Assembly (NCBI RefSeq): GCF_010550675.1
Contig: NZ_JAAGOA010000019.1
Location: 62,001-126,000, forward strand
DNA length: 64,000 bases
Direction of reading: 5' to 3'
Origin: Phytoactinopolyspora halotolerans
GTDB taxonomy: Bacteria > Actinomycetota > Actinomycetes > Jiangellales > Jiangellaceae
In this document: positions 9,765-19,000 of the stretch, piece after piece
Position numbering within the stretch: the first letter of the stretch is position 1
How the letters are laid out: every line of letters starts with the position of its first letter
Position numbers and translations under genes: made by a program
Notes under the pieces: model-generated
The model's input: the letters and a program-made list of their open reading frames with translations, nothing else
Database searches by the model: none
What the model was told of the DNA's origin: nothing

Positions 9765-9819
9765 CTTGCGTTGGGGGACATGTCAACTAAGCTGTCGTAG
9801 AAGATAGTTGAACGTTCAA
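9765..9819 (+). promoter_or_regulatory. Candidate promoter and palindromic operator for the DoxX gene
   Basis: CTTGCG at 9765-9770, 17 bp, then TAAGCT at 9788-9793 fit a weak sigma-70-type promoter. A perfect 12 bp palindrome TTGAACGTTCAA follows at 9808-9819, just past the expected transcription start and before the ribosome site GGAG at 9824. A MarR-type or similar dimeric repressor would fit, but the regulator is unknown. Confidence 0.4.
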
Positions 9820-9834
9820 GTACGGAGTGATTCT

Positions 9835-10287
9835 GTGTTCCGCTCGCCTATTGTCCGAGATGTCGCACTGCTGCTCGCCCGCGTGGGGGTGGGCGCCGTG
9901 TTCGTCGCGCACGGGTGGCAGAAGCTCTCCGACGTCGGCGTCGACAACGTCGCCGCCGGATTCGAGCAGATGGACGTCCCGCTCGCGACCGCGTCGGCGT
10001 GGTTCGCGGCGCTGGTCGAGCTGGTCGGGGGAGCGGCGCTCATGCTCGGACTGGTGACGCCGCTGGCCGGGCTGTTGCTGGTGGTCGACATGGTCGGGGC
10101 CTACATCTTCGCGCATGCGGGCAACGGCATGTTCATCGATCAGGGCGGGGCGGAGCTGGTGCTGGCGCTCGGGGCCGCGAGCCTGATCTTCGCCGGACTC
10201 GGTGGTGGCCGGCTCAGTCTCGATCACGTCATCGCGCCACGGCTCGGACTCACGAAGCGAGCCACGGCGGGCGCGTCATCCCGGTAG
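9835..10287 (+). CDS. DoxX family membrane protein
   Basis: A 150 aa protein with four hydrophobic segments and the DoxX signature: ARVGVGAVFVAHGWQKL near the N-terminus, WFAALVELVGGAALMLGL in the second span, and GGAELVLALGAASLIF near the end. The family is linked to redox or quinone/sulfur chemistry in membranes but most members have no proven function. GTG 9835 is chosen because GGAG lies 7 nt upstream; the in-frame TTG at 9808 would place the operator palindrome inside the gene. It lies alone between the DUF559-type gene and ftsZ, with its own terminator. Confidence 0.85.
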   Translation: MFRSPIVRDVALLLARVGVGAVFVAHGWQKLSDVGVDNVAAGFEQMDVPLATASAWFAALVELVGGAALMLGLVTPLAGLLLVVDMVGAYIFAHAGNGMFIDQGGAELVLALGAASLIFAGLGGGRLSLDHVIAPRLGLTKRATAGASSR

Positions 10288-10295
10288 GCCGGTGA

Positions 10296-10328
10296 GGCGG
10301 ACCGGCGCCGCCGGAGTGTCGGTCCGCC
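10296..10328 (+). terminator. Hairpin after the DoxX gene
   Basis: GGCGGACCG at 10296-10304 pairs perfectly with CGGTCCGCC at 10320-10328 around a 15-nt loop. It begins 9 bp after the doxX stop. There is no U-tract, as is common for actinobacterial hairpin terminators. Confidence 0.55.
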
Positions 10329-10542
10329 AGGGCTGCCCGGGTGCGGGCGGTAGGTCCAGCGGCGGCTGCCGATCGGCTGCGTGCGTGGGCTCGCGAGGGG
10401 CGGCGAGGGGCCGACCGACGGGCGCCACGTGGCGTGGCTCGGGTGATGCTGTGAGTTCCGTAAGATGTCGATCATGGACTTCTTCGGCGTGTCGGTGCGC
10501 CGTGCGGCGTTGGTCCGCTTAGCGTCGTTTAAAGCGCTCAGG

Positions 10543-10571
10543 TTGACATAACTATAAACCTCAACTTGAGG
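10543..10571 (+). promoter_or_regulatory. AT-rich ftsZ upstream control region
   Basis: Within a GC-rich 325 bp gap, this short AT-rich block contains TTGACA (10543-10548), TATAAA (10553-10558) and the near-palindrome CCTCAACTTGAGG (10559-10571), about 40-70 bp before the ftsZ GTG. TTGACA and TATAAA are too close to be one promoter, so they may belong to overlapping promoters or TATAAA alone is a -10. A separate ftsZ promoter is expected because the gene is cut off from ftsQ. Between the DoxX hairpin and this block I see nothing else. Confidence 0.45.
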
Positions 10572-10612
10572 GTGAGGGTTTAGAACGGGACTCGATTGAG
10601 AGGCGACTGGAC

Positions 10613-11890
10613 GTGACTGCTCCGCAGAACTATCTCGCGGTGATCAAGGTCGTCGGTATTGGTGGCGGCGGTGTCAACGCGGTCAACCGCATGATTGAGG
10701 TCGGCCTCAAGGGTGTCGAGTTCATCGCTATCAACACCGACGCTCAGGCCCTGCTGATGAGCGACGCCGACGTCAAGCTCGATGTCGGCCGGGAGTTGAC
10801 CCGCGGCCTGGGCGCGGGCGCCAATCCCGATGTGGGAAGCAAGGCCGCCGAGGATCACGCCGAGGAGATCGAAGAGGTCCTCAAGGGCGCCGATATGGTG
10901 TTCGTCACTGCCGGCGAGGGGGGTGGAACCGGTACCGGCGGCGCGCCCGTCGTCGCCCGGATCGCACGGTCGCTCGGTGCGCTGACCATAGGAGTCGTGA
11001 CCCGGCCGTTCATGTTCGAGGGCCGGCGCAGGGCGCTGCAGGCCGAGGCGGGCATCGAAGCCCTGCGTGAAGAAGTCGACACCCTCATCGTGATCCCGAA
11101 CGACCGCCTGCTGTCCATCAGTGACCGCCAGGTCAGCGTGCTGGACGCGTTCAAGAGCGCCGATCAGGTGCTGCTCTCCGGTGTGCAGGGCATCACGGAC
11201 CTGATCACCACGCCGGGGCTGATCAACCTGGACTTCGCCGACGTGAAGTCGGTGATGAGCAACGCGGGATCCGCCCTGATGGGCATCGGGTCCGCGCGCG
11301 GTGAGGACCGTGCGGTCGCCGCCGCCGAGATGGCGATCTCGTCGCCACTGCTCGAGGCGTCGATAGACGGCGCGCATGGCGTGTTGCTCTCCGTCTCCGG
11401 AGGTTCCGACCTCGGGCTGTTCGAGATCAACGAAGCGGCGAACCTGGTGTCGCAGGCGGCCCATGACGAGGCGAACATCATCTTCGGCGCGGTGATCGAC
11501 GACGCGCTCGGCGACGAGGTCAGGGTGACCGTGATCGCCGCCGGCTTCGAAGGCGGGTTCCCGCCCCGGCGTGAACTCGGCACGGTCCGCCGGGCGGACG
11601 GGCAGGGCGACGGCTCGGGTGGCGCGTCGCACGCGCCGCCGCCCCCGGAGGAGGAGCAGGCAGGCCGTGAGGCCCGAACAGACCGGGCGGCTCCGGCCTC
11701 GTCCGGTACCGATCACTCCTCGGGAAGCGCCGGCGTCGGCAGCGCCTCGTCGGCTTCGCCGGGCGCCGGTGCGGACCGGGAGAACAACCGGCCTCGCGCT
11801 ACCGAGCAGCCGGAGCCATCGCGGCAGCGTGAGCAGCGCCGGATCGTGCCGCCCGACGACGATCTGGACGTGCCCGACTTCCTCAAGTGA
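10613..11890 (+). CDS. ftsZ: Cell division GTPase FtsZ
   Basis: FtsZ is the tubulin-like GTPase that forms the Z-ring. The 425 aa protein shows [15 protein letters not shown] at residues 13-27, the tubulin signature GGGTGTGG at 103-110, and NxDFADVK in the T7 loop ([12 protein letters not shown]), so nucleotide binding and hydrolysis are intact. After about residue 320 comes a long low-complexity linker rich in Ser, Gly, Pro and Arg, then the conserved C-terminal peptide [11 protein letters not shown] used in actinobacteria to bind SepF/FtsW. GTG 10613 has GAGAGG nine bases upstream. Confidence 0.98.
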   Translation: MTAPQNYLAVIKVVGIGGGGVNAVNRMIEVGLKGVEFIAINTDAQALLMSDADVKLDVGRELTRGLGAGANPDVGSKAAEDHAEEIEEVLKGADMVFVTAGEGGGTGTGGAPVVARIARSLGALTIGVVTRPFMFEGRRRALQAEAGIEALREEVDTLIVIPNDRLLSISDRQVSVLDAFKSADQVLLSGVQGITDLITTPGLINLDFADVKSVMSNAGSALMGIGSARGEDRAVAAAEMAISSPLLEASIDGAHGVLLSVSGGSDLGLFEINEAANLVSQAAHDEANIIFGAVIDDALGDEVRVTVIAAGFEGGFPPRRELGTVRRADGQGDGSGGASHAPPPPEEEQAGREARTDRAAPASSGTDHSSGSAGVGSASSASPGAGADRENNRPRATEQPEPSRQREQRRIVPPDDDLDVPDFLK

Positions 11891-12058
11891 GCGTGCCGAA
11901 CCCTCCCTGCTGAGCCGGGCCGAGGGCGTCGTCGTTCTGTGGATCCCGGGATCGTGCTGAGCGGTGGAACCCCGGTCGGCCGAGCCGTGCCGGAGTTCGA
12001 CGCCATCCTGGCGGGTCCCCCGATCGTGCCGATGGCCGGCCGGGGAGAGGATAGGGCT

Positions 12059-12823
12059 GTGCTTGCTCACTTGAGTTCTCATGGCCGCGCCTCGTTCGCC
12101 TTCACCGACCGCGCCGGTGGGGTGAGCCGGCCGCCGTTCGACGAGCTCAATCTGGCCCGGCACGTCGGAGACGATGCGCACGCGGTGGAATCCAACCGGT
12201 CGCGGCTGGCCGAGAGCATCGGGCTGCCCGCTGACCGTGTCGTGTACATGAACCAGGTGCACGGCGCCGACGTAGCGGTTGTGGACGGTGCGCGGCCATG
12301 GCGCCCGGAGGAGGCTCCGCCGGTGGACGCGATGGTCACCACACAGCCCGGAGTGGCGCTGGCGGTGATGGTGGCCGACTGTGTCCCGGTGCTGCTCGCC
12401 GACGCTGAGCGGGGCGTCGTCGGCGTCGCGCATGCCGGTAGGCCGGGCCTGGCGGCGGGCGTGGTGCCCGCCGTCGTCGCGGCGATGCGGGAGTTGGGCG
12501 CGGACAGGCTCGATGCGCTGATCGGCCCTTCTGTGTGCGGTGCCTGTTACGAGGTGCCGGAGACGATGCGAGACGAGGTCGCCGCCGCCGTTCCGGCCGC
12601 GTGGGCGACGACGCGCCAGGGCACCCCCGCCGTCGACGTCCCGGCGGGCGTGCTGGCCCAGCTGCGGGCGCTGGACGTGCGTGCCCAGCGGGTGTCGGTG
12701 CGTGATGCGGCCGCCGACCCGGGGGACGGCTGGCGGTGCACGCTGGAGGATCCGGCGTTCTTCTCCTACCGTCGAGACCGGACGACGGGCCGCTTCGCGG
12801 GCCTGGTGTGGACGCACGAGTGA
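12059..12823 (+). CDS. pgeF: Laccase-domain protein PgeF (peptidoglycan editing factor/YfiH family)
   Basis: Family members are cytoplasmic zinc/copper-binding proteins; E. coli PgeF hydrolyses wrongly built UDP-MurNAc-L-Ser, keeping stem peptides correct. GTG 12059 is chosen because GGAGAGG lies 8 nt upstream and gives the usual 254 aa; GTG 11939 in the same frame would add 40 unconserved residues. Metal-ligand motifs: NQVHGADV, MVADCVPVLL, VAHAG and GPSVCGACYEV. The normally near-invariant HAGWRG reads HAGRPG here. Position between ftsZ and sepF is typical, but yggS, which usually follows, is missing. Confidence 0.9.
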   Translation: MLAHLSSHGRASFAFTDRAGGVSRPPFDELNLARHVGDDAHAVESNRSRLAESIGLPADRVVYMNQVHGADVAVVDGARPWRPEEAPPVDAMVTTQPGVALAVMVADCVPVLLADAERGVVGVAHAGRPGLAAGVVPAVVAAMRELGADRLDALIGPSVCGACYEVPETMRDEVAAAVPAAWATTRQGTPAVDVPAGVLAQLRALDVRAQRVSVRDAAADPGDGWRCTLEDPAFFSYRRDRTTGRFAGLVWTHE

Positions 12824-13009
12824 GGGCGTTGAGTCACTGTGGCCCCAATTATCACACCAGCCACATTTGCACCAGATGGTGTCCCATATCTCTGGCGACA
12901 CACCGTGCGTGTCGTGCCCGGTAATGCTCGTTCGAGGCGTTTGGCCAAGCTAGTGTCAGTGGTACGAAAGGTAGTGACCGGCCACCACTAGTGCGGAGGG
13001 TCTTGGAGC

Positions 13010-13558
13010 ATGGCCAGCGCAATGCGCAAGGTTGCGGTCTACCTCGGCCTCGTGGAGGATCGGGACCGCTACGACGATGAGTATGACGACGAGTACGACG
13101 AACCGTACGAAGGTGACTACGAGGACGAACTCGTGGACGCGCACGAGCCACCGGAGCCGGAGCGGTTGCCGGAACGGCGTGAGCGTGACCGAGAACACCC
13201 CCGTGAGCACACGGCCACGGTGTCGTCGTTGGCCGACCGACGGCCGGCAGCGGGGCAACGCCGCGCGACCGCAACTCGGGAGGCGCGCATCACCACACTT
13301 CACCCGCGCACGTACAACGAGGCACGGGTGCTGGGTGAGCACTTCCGCGACGGCATACCTGTGATCATGAACCTGTCGGAGATGGACGACGTCGACGCCA
13401 AGCGACTGGTCGACTTCGCAGCCGGACTGATCTTCGGACTGCGAGGCAGCATCGACCGGATCACGGCCAAGGTCTTCCTGCTGACACCCGCGGACGTGCA
13501 GGTCACAGCCGAGGATAAGGCGCGCATCGCCGATGGCGCGTTCTTCAACCAGAGCTGA
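13010..13558 (+). CDS. sepF: Cell division protein SepF
   Basis: SepF anchors FtsZ to the membrane in Gram-positive bacteria and takes the place of FtsA. The 182 aa protein begins with an amphipathic helix ([18 protein letters not shown]) that would bind membrane, followed by a very acidic Asp/Glu/Tyr-rich linker at about 19-50, an Arg-rich stretch, and the SepF core from [19 protein letters not shown] with [20 protein letters not shown] and [12 protein letters not shown] 13010 has GGAGGG 9 nt before it; ATG 13022 is a weaker alternative. A gap of 186 bp precedes it. Confidence 0.95.
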   Translation: MASAMRKVAVYLGLVEDRDRYDDEYDDEYDEPYEGDYEDELVDAHEPPEPERLPERRERDREHPREHTATVSSLADRRPAAGQRRATATREARITTLHPRTYNEARVLGEHFRDGIPVIMNLSEMDDVDAKRLVDFAAGLIFGLRGSIDRITAKVFLLTPADVQVTAEDKARIADGAFFNQS

Positions 13559-13655
13559 ACTGTTTTGTTCATCACATCAGATATGAGTCCATCGCGATCA
13601 ATGGATCGGTGCCCGTTGCGGCAGTCGACCCAGGTGTCAGGTAGGTTCGGTAGCT

Positions 13656-13943
13656 GTGTCGGTCATTACGCAGCCCCTGTTGATAGCCCTGTGGCTTTTC
13701 TTCATCGCCCTGCTTGTACGTCTGGTGGTCGACTGGATCCAGGTCTTCGCACGCGAATGGCAGCCCAAAGGGCCGCTGTTGGTCGTGTTGGAGGCCGTAT
13801 ACACCGTGACCGATCCGCCGCTGCGAGCGATCAGGCGGGTCATCCCGCCGCTCCGTATCGGGTCGATCGCGCTTGATTTAGCGTTCATCGTGCTGATCAT
13901 TCTGGTTCGAATTGCCATCACGATTGTGGCATCACTGGGGTGA
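13656..13943 (+). CDS. YggT family membrane protein
   Basis: A 95 aa protein with two long hydrophobic segments (residues 5-26 and about 70-94) joined by a loop containing EAVYTVTDPPLRAIRRVIPP, the YggT hallmark. The family sits next to sepF and divIVA in actinobacteria and Firmicutes and is thought to help membrane or division processes, without a proven activity. GTG start; 45 bp separate it from divIVA, so they are probably cotranscribed. Confidence 0.92.
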   Translation: MSVITQPLLIALWLFFIALLVRLVVDWIQVFAREWQPKGPLLVVLEAVYTVTDPPLRAIRRVIPPLRIGSIALDLAFIVLIILVRIAITIVASLG

Positions 13944-13988
13944 CGCGGTACGGTGACTGTCGACGCTGCACACATTCGAGGTGACGCT

Positions 13989-14906
13989 ATGCCACTGACG
14001 CCTGAGGCCGTCCAGAACAAGGAGTTCACGACCGTCCGCCTGCGCGAGGGTTACGACATGCAGGAGGTCGACGAGTTCCTGGACGAAGTTGAGGCCGAAC
14101 TCGCGCGGTTACAGCGCGAGAACGATGAGCTTCGCGACAAGCTGGCTGCGGTGACTCGCGGGGCTGGGGCCGTGGGTACGGCCGAGCCAGCCCAGCCGCC
14201 GCGGCAGCCCGAAGCTCCCAAAGCACCACCCTCCTCCGCACCTACGCCGGCCCCTGCGGCCGCGCAGGGGCCGGGAGCGGCCGGTGGAGGTGGGCAGCCC
14301 AGTGATGCTGCCGCCAAGGTGCTCGCGCTGGCGCAGAAGACCGCGGACGAGTTGGTCGCCGACGCCAAGACCGAGGCCGACCGGCTGATGAGCGAGGCAC
14401 GCAGCCGTTCCGAAAAGCTCGACGCCGAGACCAAGGCCAAGGCTGCGAAGCTGGAGCAGGATGCGCGCCAGCGCGCCGAGTCGATCGACCAGGAGATCCA
14501 GAAGCGCCGGGCGCAGGTGTTCGGCAAGCTGGAGACCGAGCGGGCCGACCTCGAGCGCCAGCTGGAAGGGTTGCGCGCGTTCGAGCGTGAGTACCGAAGC
14601 CGGCTCAAGTCGTACCTGGAAAGCGAGCTGCGCAAGCTCGAAATGGGTGCGTCGAGCGACACCGAGCGGGCCGAGGCCGAGATCGCCGCGCACATGCAGC
14701 AACAGCAGCAGACGCAGCAGCAGCCTCAGCACCAGCAGCCGCAACGTCCCGGGCCCTCGAACAACACGGGGCAGGGCCAGGGCGGTGGCCAGGGCCAAGG
14801 ACAGGCCCAGGGTCAGCAGCAGGGCCCGAGTGGGAACGAGAACGCCTCCTCCACGGGCGGTTCGTTGCGCTCGGTCGCCAGCTTGCTCGACGACGACCAA
14901 GGCTGA
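13989..14906 (+). CDS. DivIVA/Wag31-type polar growth protein
   Basis: DivIVA binds negatively curved membrane at poles and septum and organises polar growth in actinobacteria. ATG 13989 is chosen because GAGGTGAC lies just upstream and the family motif starts at once (PLTPEAVQNKEFTTVRLREG, residues 2-21). A coiled coil at 21-52 is followed by a Pro/Ala linker, a second long coiled coil (about 105-230, rich in AETKAKAAKLEQDARQRAES-type heptads) and a C-terminal tail very rich in Gln and Gly. The tail ends in LRSVASLLDDDQG. Total 305 aa. Confidence 0.95.
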   Translation: MPLTPEAVQNKEFTTVRLREGYDMQEVDEFLDEVEAELARLQRENDELRDKLAAVTRGAGAVGTAEPAQPPRQPEAPKAPPSSAPTPAPAAAQGPGAAGGGGQPSDAAAKVLALAQKTADELVADAKTEADRLMSEARSRSEKLDAETKAKAAKLEQDARQRAESIDQEIQKRRAQVFGKLETERADLERQLEGLRAFEREYRSRLKSYLESELRKLEMGASSDTERAEAEIAAHMQQQQQTQQQPQHQQPQRPGPSNNTGQGQGGGQGQGQAQGQQQGPSGNENASSTGGSLRSVASLLDDDQG

Positions 14907-14936
14907 GCTCAGGCCCTACGGGGTCAGGCGTGACAG

Positions 14937-14972
14937 ACGCGGGTCGAACGGCGAAAGCCGCTCGGCCCGCGT
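14937..14972 (+). terminator. Hairpin terminator after divIVA
   Basis: ACGCGGG at 14937-14943 pairs with CCCGCGT at 14966-14972, and an inner CGGC-GAAA-GCCG tetraloop hairpin caps the stem. GTTT follows. It lies about 30 bp after the divIVA stop. Confidence 0.65.
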
Positions 14973-15170
14973 TTGGCGCGCCGTGCCTCATGCGCCGGTG
15001 CCGGGTGCGCCGGTGCCGGATGCGCGGGGTGTCCGATGCGCCCGTGCGGGGTGCGTGTCTTCGCCTTCGTAGAAGCGAATGATGTAAGTGCAGGTGTAGT
15101 GGCACGGTTCATGCTTCGTGGCGGTATTCGGATTTCACCATGGATCAAATAGCGTTCACGGAGTGTGATG

Positions 15171-15998
15171 ATGAAGAGGTTCAGTGCTGCAGCGGCTTCG
15201 CTGGTGGTGGCGGGAGCACTGGCGGCATGCGGCGGTTCCGGCGACGACGCGGAGGAGTCCGGGTCGTCGGCCGGGCCGGAGGCGGCGAGCACCGACAACG
15301 CCGGCCAGGACGGCTCTGATGCGCGAGCCGATGCGGACGCGGATGCGGACGCTGACGGCGCCGCCGCCGACGACGAGGCCGATGCCGACGCTGATACGGG
15401 CGACTCAGCGGAGCGGTCGGGCCACGGGCGTGTGCAGGAGGTGGTGGCCGAGCGACGGCCGCTCGCCTACGACGTTCCGGGACACTGGACCGTCGAATCG
15501 CCGGGCGTGATCACCGGCTTCGAGGAGGAGGATCCGGACGCTCCGTTCGGCTATCGCCCGACCGTGGGGATGAGCAGCGTCGCCTCCTACGGAGAGCGCG
15601 GCGGCGACTGCACACTCGCGCCCGCCAAGGCCGGTACCAACGGGATGGGCGAGGCCGGCTTCGACACCGAGGCCGCCGCGCAAGGAGTCGCCGTGATGTG
15701 GGCCGAGGCGGCGTACGGGGACGGCGACGACAAGCCGGAGTGTCAGCTCAGCGGCCCCGAGCCGTTCGAGGCCAACGGCCTGTCCGGGCACTACGTCGAG
15801 GCCGAGGTCACGCCCGTCCCGCACGAGTGCCACCCCGAGGATGCCCTGGTGCGCGTGGCCAGCTTCGACTCCCCGGACGGCGACGACGTGTACAACCTCA
15901 TCATCTACGCCGACGCCTCCGGAGCGCTGGCCCCGGAGGCGTCGGATCTGGACCTATCTTCTCGTCGATACGTCCGTCGTAGCCACGAGCAGCCATGA
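15171..15998 (+). CDS. Putative secreted lipoprotein of unknown function
   Basis: The product has a lipoprotein signal peptide: basic MKR, hydrophobic Ala/Val stretch and the lipobox LAAC with the Cys at about residue 20. A long acidic linker follows, made of Asp-Ala repeats (DADADADAD at about 55-63). The folded part (about 95-275) has four or five Cys residues and motifs GDCTLAPAKAGT, QLSGPEPFEANG and YNLIIYADASG; I do not recognise the family. ATG 15171 is preferred because ACGGAG ends 7 nt upstream; GTG 15165 and ATG 15168 are in the same frame. The stop codon is inside a palindromic repeat arm. Confidence 0.75.
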   Translation: MKRFSAAAASLVVAGALAACGGSGDDAEESGSSAGPEAASTDNAGQDGSDARADADADADADGAAADDEADADADTGDSAERSGHGRVQEVVAERRPLAYDVPGHWTVESPGVITGFEEEDPDAPFGYRPTVGMSSVASYGERGGDCTLAPAKAGTNGMGEAGFDTEAAAQGVAVMWAEAAYGDGDDKPECQLSGPEPFEANGLSGHYVEAEVTPVPHECHPEDALVRVASFDSPDGDDVYNLIIYADASGALAPEASDLDLSSRRYVRRSHEQP

Positions 15999-16045
15999 TC
16001 ATGAACAGTTTCCGTTCACATAGCACGGAAACTGTTCATGATCAT
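15995..16045. repeat. Family B palindromic repeat, copy 1
   Basis: Perfect 20 bp arms, ATGATCATGAACAGTTTCCG at 15995-16014 and its complement at 16026-16045, with the 11-nt loop TTCACATAGCA. The lipoprotein stop TGA (15996-15998) is part of the left arm, and the ileS stop on the other strand lies 6 bp beyond the right arm. It could terminate both convergent genes. Confidence 0.9.
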
Positions 16046-16050
16046 GAGAG

Positions 16051-19000
16051 TTATGAGACCTGGCGGAGGCGGAAGGTGAGGCCGAGGTCGGCGTCCGCGT
16101 GGTCCGGCTGGCCGGCCAGGCTCTCCAGGTCGCTGGAGACCCGCACGGCGAGGACCTCGTCGGCGAGCAGGGCCTCGTGTTCCCGCAGCGCCTCGGCGAG
16201 CTGCGTCGCCTCGGGCGTGGTCGACCAGGCGAGCTCGATGCGATCGGCGACGTCGAATCCGCTCGTCTTGCGGGCCTCCTGCACCAGCCTGATCGCCTCT
16301 CGCACCAGGCCGGCACGGACCAGCTCATCGGTGAGCGTCAGGTCCAGGGCGACGGTCTCGCCCTCGCGCGCCACCGCCCAGCCTTCCCGCGGTGTCTCGG
16401 TGATGACCACATCGTCCGGGGTGAGCTCGACGTCGCCCACCTCGGGCACGGCGACCGTCGCCGTCCCGGACGCCCGCAGCGACGCCGCCAGCGCCGCAGC
16501 GTCGGCGCCGGCGACCGCCTGAGCCACCTTCGGCGTGTCCTTGGCGAACCGCTTGCCCAGCGAGCGGAAGTTGGCCTTGGCGGTGACGTCGAGCAACGCC
16601 TCGGCGGCGGCGTCGGTCGCATCGCCCGCGCCGGCCGCTTCACCGGCCTCGGCCAGCGACAGCACCTGCTGTACGTTGAGCTCCTCGGCGATCTCGGCCC
16701 GCAGCTCGGACCGGAGGGACTCCCAGCCCCACGCGCCGACCAACGCCCGCGCCAGCGGCTGCCGGGTGCGCACCTTCGACTCCGCCCGCGCCGCGCGGCC
16801 CAGCTCCACCAGGCGCCGCGTCAGCGCCACCTCGTCGGCGAGCCGATCGTCGACGAGCGCGGCGTCGGCGGCGGGCCAGCTCGCCATGTGCACCGACTCG
16901 GGCGCGGAGGAGTCGACCGGCACCACCAGGTCCCGCCACACCCGTTCGGTGATGAACGGCACCATCGGCGCCAGCAGCCGGGTCAGCGTCTCGACGCACT
17001 CGTGCAGCGTCGCCAGCGCGGCCGGGTCGCCGTCCCAGAACCGTCGCCGGGAGCGTCGCACGTACCAGTTGGACAGGTCGTCGATGAACGTGTGCAGCAG
17101 CGTGCCGGCGCGCTGGGTGTCGAAGTTCTCCAGCGCGGCGTCGACGTCCCCGACGAGCCGGTTCAGCTCGCTCAGCGCCCACCGGTCCAGTACGTGCCGC
17201 TCGGCCGGCGCCGGCGCCCCGGCGGCCGGCGTCCAGCCCGAGGTGCGGCCGTACAGGGACAGGAACGAGGCCGTGTTCCAGTACGTCAGCAGCACCTTGC
17301 GGATGATCTCGCCGAGCACGTTCGGCCCGATGCCGCGCGACTGCCATGGCGAACCGTTCGCCGCCATGAACCAGCGCACCGCGTCGGCGCCGTGCTCGTC
17401 CATCAGCGGGATCGGCTCCAGGATGTTGCCGAGGTGCTTGGACATCTTGCGACCGTCCTCGGCCAGGATGTGGCCGAGGCAGAGCACGTTCTCATACGAC
17501 GAGCGGTCGAACACCGCGGTACCCACCGCCATCAGCGTGTAGAACCAGCCACGCGTCTGGTCGATCGCCTCGCAGATGAACTGCGCCGGGTACGCCTTGC
17601 CGAACGCCTCCTCGCTGCCGGGCGCGTACGGGTACCCCCACTGCGCGAACGGCATCGATCCGGAGTCGTACCAGGCGTCGATGACGTACGGCACTCGCCG
17701 GAAGGTGCCGGGAACGTCCGGCAGGGTGAACGTCACGTCGTCGACGAACGGCCGGTGCGGATCCAGCTCTGAGAGGTCCCGCCCGGCCAACTCGGACAGC
17801 TCCGCAAGCGAGCCCACGCAGACCAGCCGGGACGGGTCCTCGTCGTTGCGCCAGATCGGCAGCGGCGTACCCCAGAACCGGTTGCGGGAGAGCGACCAGT
17901 CGATGTTGCCGCGCAACCATTCGCCGTAGCGGCCCCACTTGATGGTCTCCGGGTACCAGTTGGTCTTCTCGTTCTCCCGCAGCAGCGCGTCGTTGAACTG
18001 GGTGGTGCGGATGTACCAGGACGGCTGGGCGTAGTACATCAGCGGCGTGTGGCAGCGCCAGCAGTGCGGGTACTCGTGCTCGTACTGCGTGTGCCGGTAC
18101 ATCCGGCCGCGCTCTTCCAGGTCGCGGCTGAGCTTGGCGTCGGCGTGCTTGAAGAACTCGCCGCCGACGAGCGGCAGATCGGCCCGGAACGTGCCGTCGG
18201 GCTCGATCGGGTTGACCACGGGCAGCCCGTACCGCTTGCAGACGCGCAGGTCGTCGGCGCCGAACGCGGGAGCCTGGTGGACCAGTCCGGTGCCGTCCTC
18301 GGTGGTGACGTAGTCGTCGACGACGACGATGTTCGGCGCGGTGCCGGCCGCGTCGTCCGGCGCCAGCTCGACCAGTTCGAAGGGACGCTGATAGCTCCAG
18401 TGTTCCATCTCGCTGCCCTGGAATCGCTGGGTGACCGTCCAGCCCTCGCCGAGCACCGTGGAGAACAACGGCTCGGCGACGACGAGCGTCTCCGACCCGT
18501 CGGTGGCGGCGACGTAGGTGACCTCGGGGTGCACGGCGACGGCGGTGTTGGACACCAGCGTCCACGGCGTCGTCGTCCAGATCAGCAGCGACGCGGGCGA
18601 CTCGGCGTCGCTCAGCGGCCCGGAGGTGAGGGGAAGGCGGACGTACACCGACGGGTCCGCGACGGTCTCATATCCCTGGGCGAGTTCGTGCGAGGACAGC
18701 CCGGTGCCGCAGCGCGGGCAGTACGGGGCGACGCGATGGTCCTCCACCAGCAGCCCGGCGTCGAAGATCTGCTTCAGCGACCACCACACGCTCTGCACGT
18801 AGGACGGATCCATGGTCCAGTAGGCCTGGGACATGTCCACCCAGTAGCCCATCCGTTCGGTCATCTCCTCGAATGCGTCGACGTGACGCTGGACCGACGC
18901 GCGGCACCGGTCGTTGAACTCCGCGACGCCGTATGCCTCGATGTCGCCCTTCGACTTCAGCCCGAGTTCCTTCTCCACGGCGATCTCGACCGGCAGCCCG

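Noticed and set aside
13360-13375. GTGATCATGAAC in sepF, like the family B arm
   Set aside because: There is no inverted second arm and no loop sequence, and it codes for conserved SepF residues VIMNLS. Chance match.
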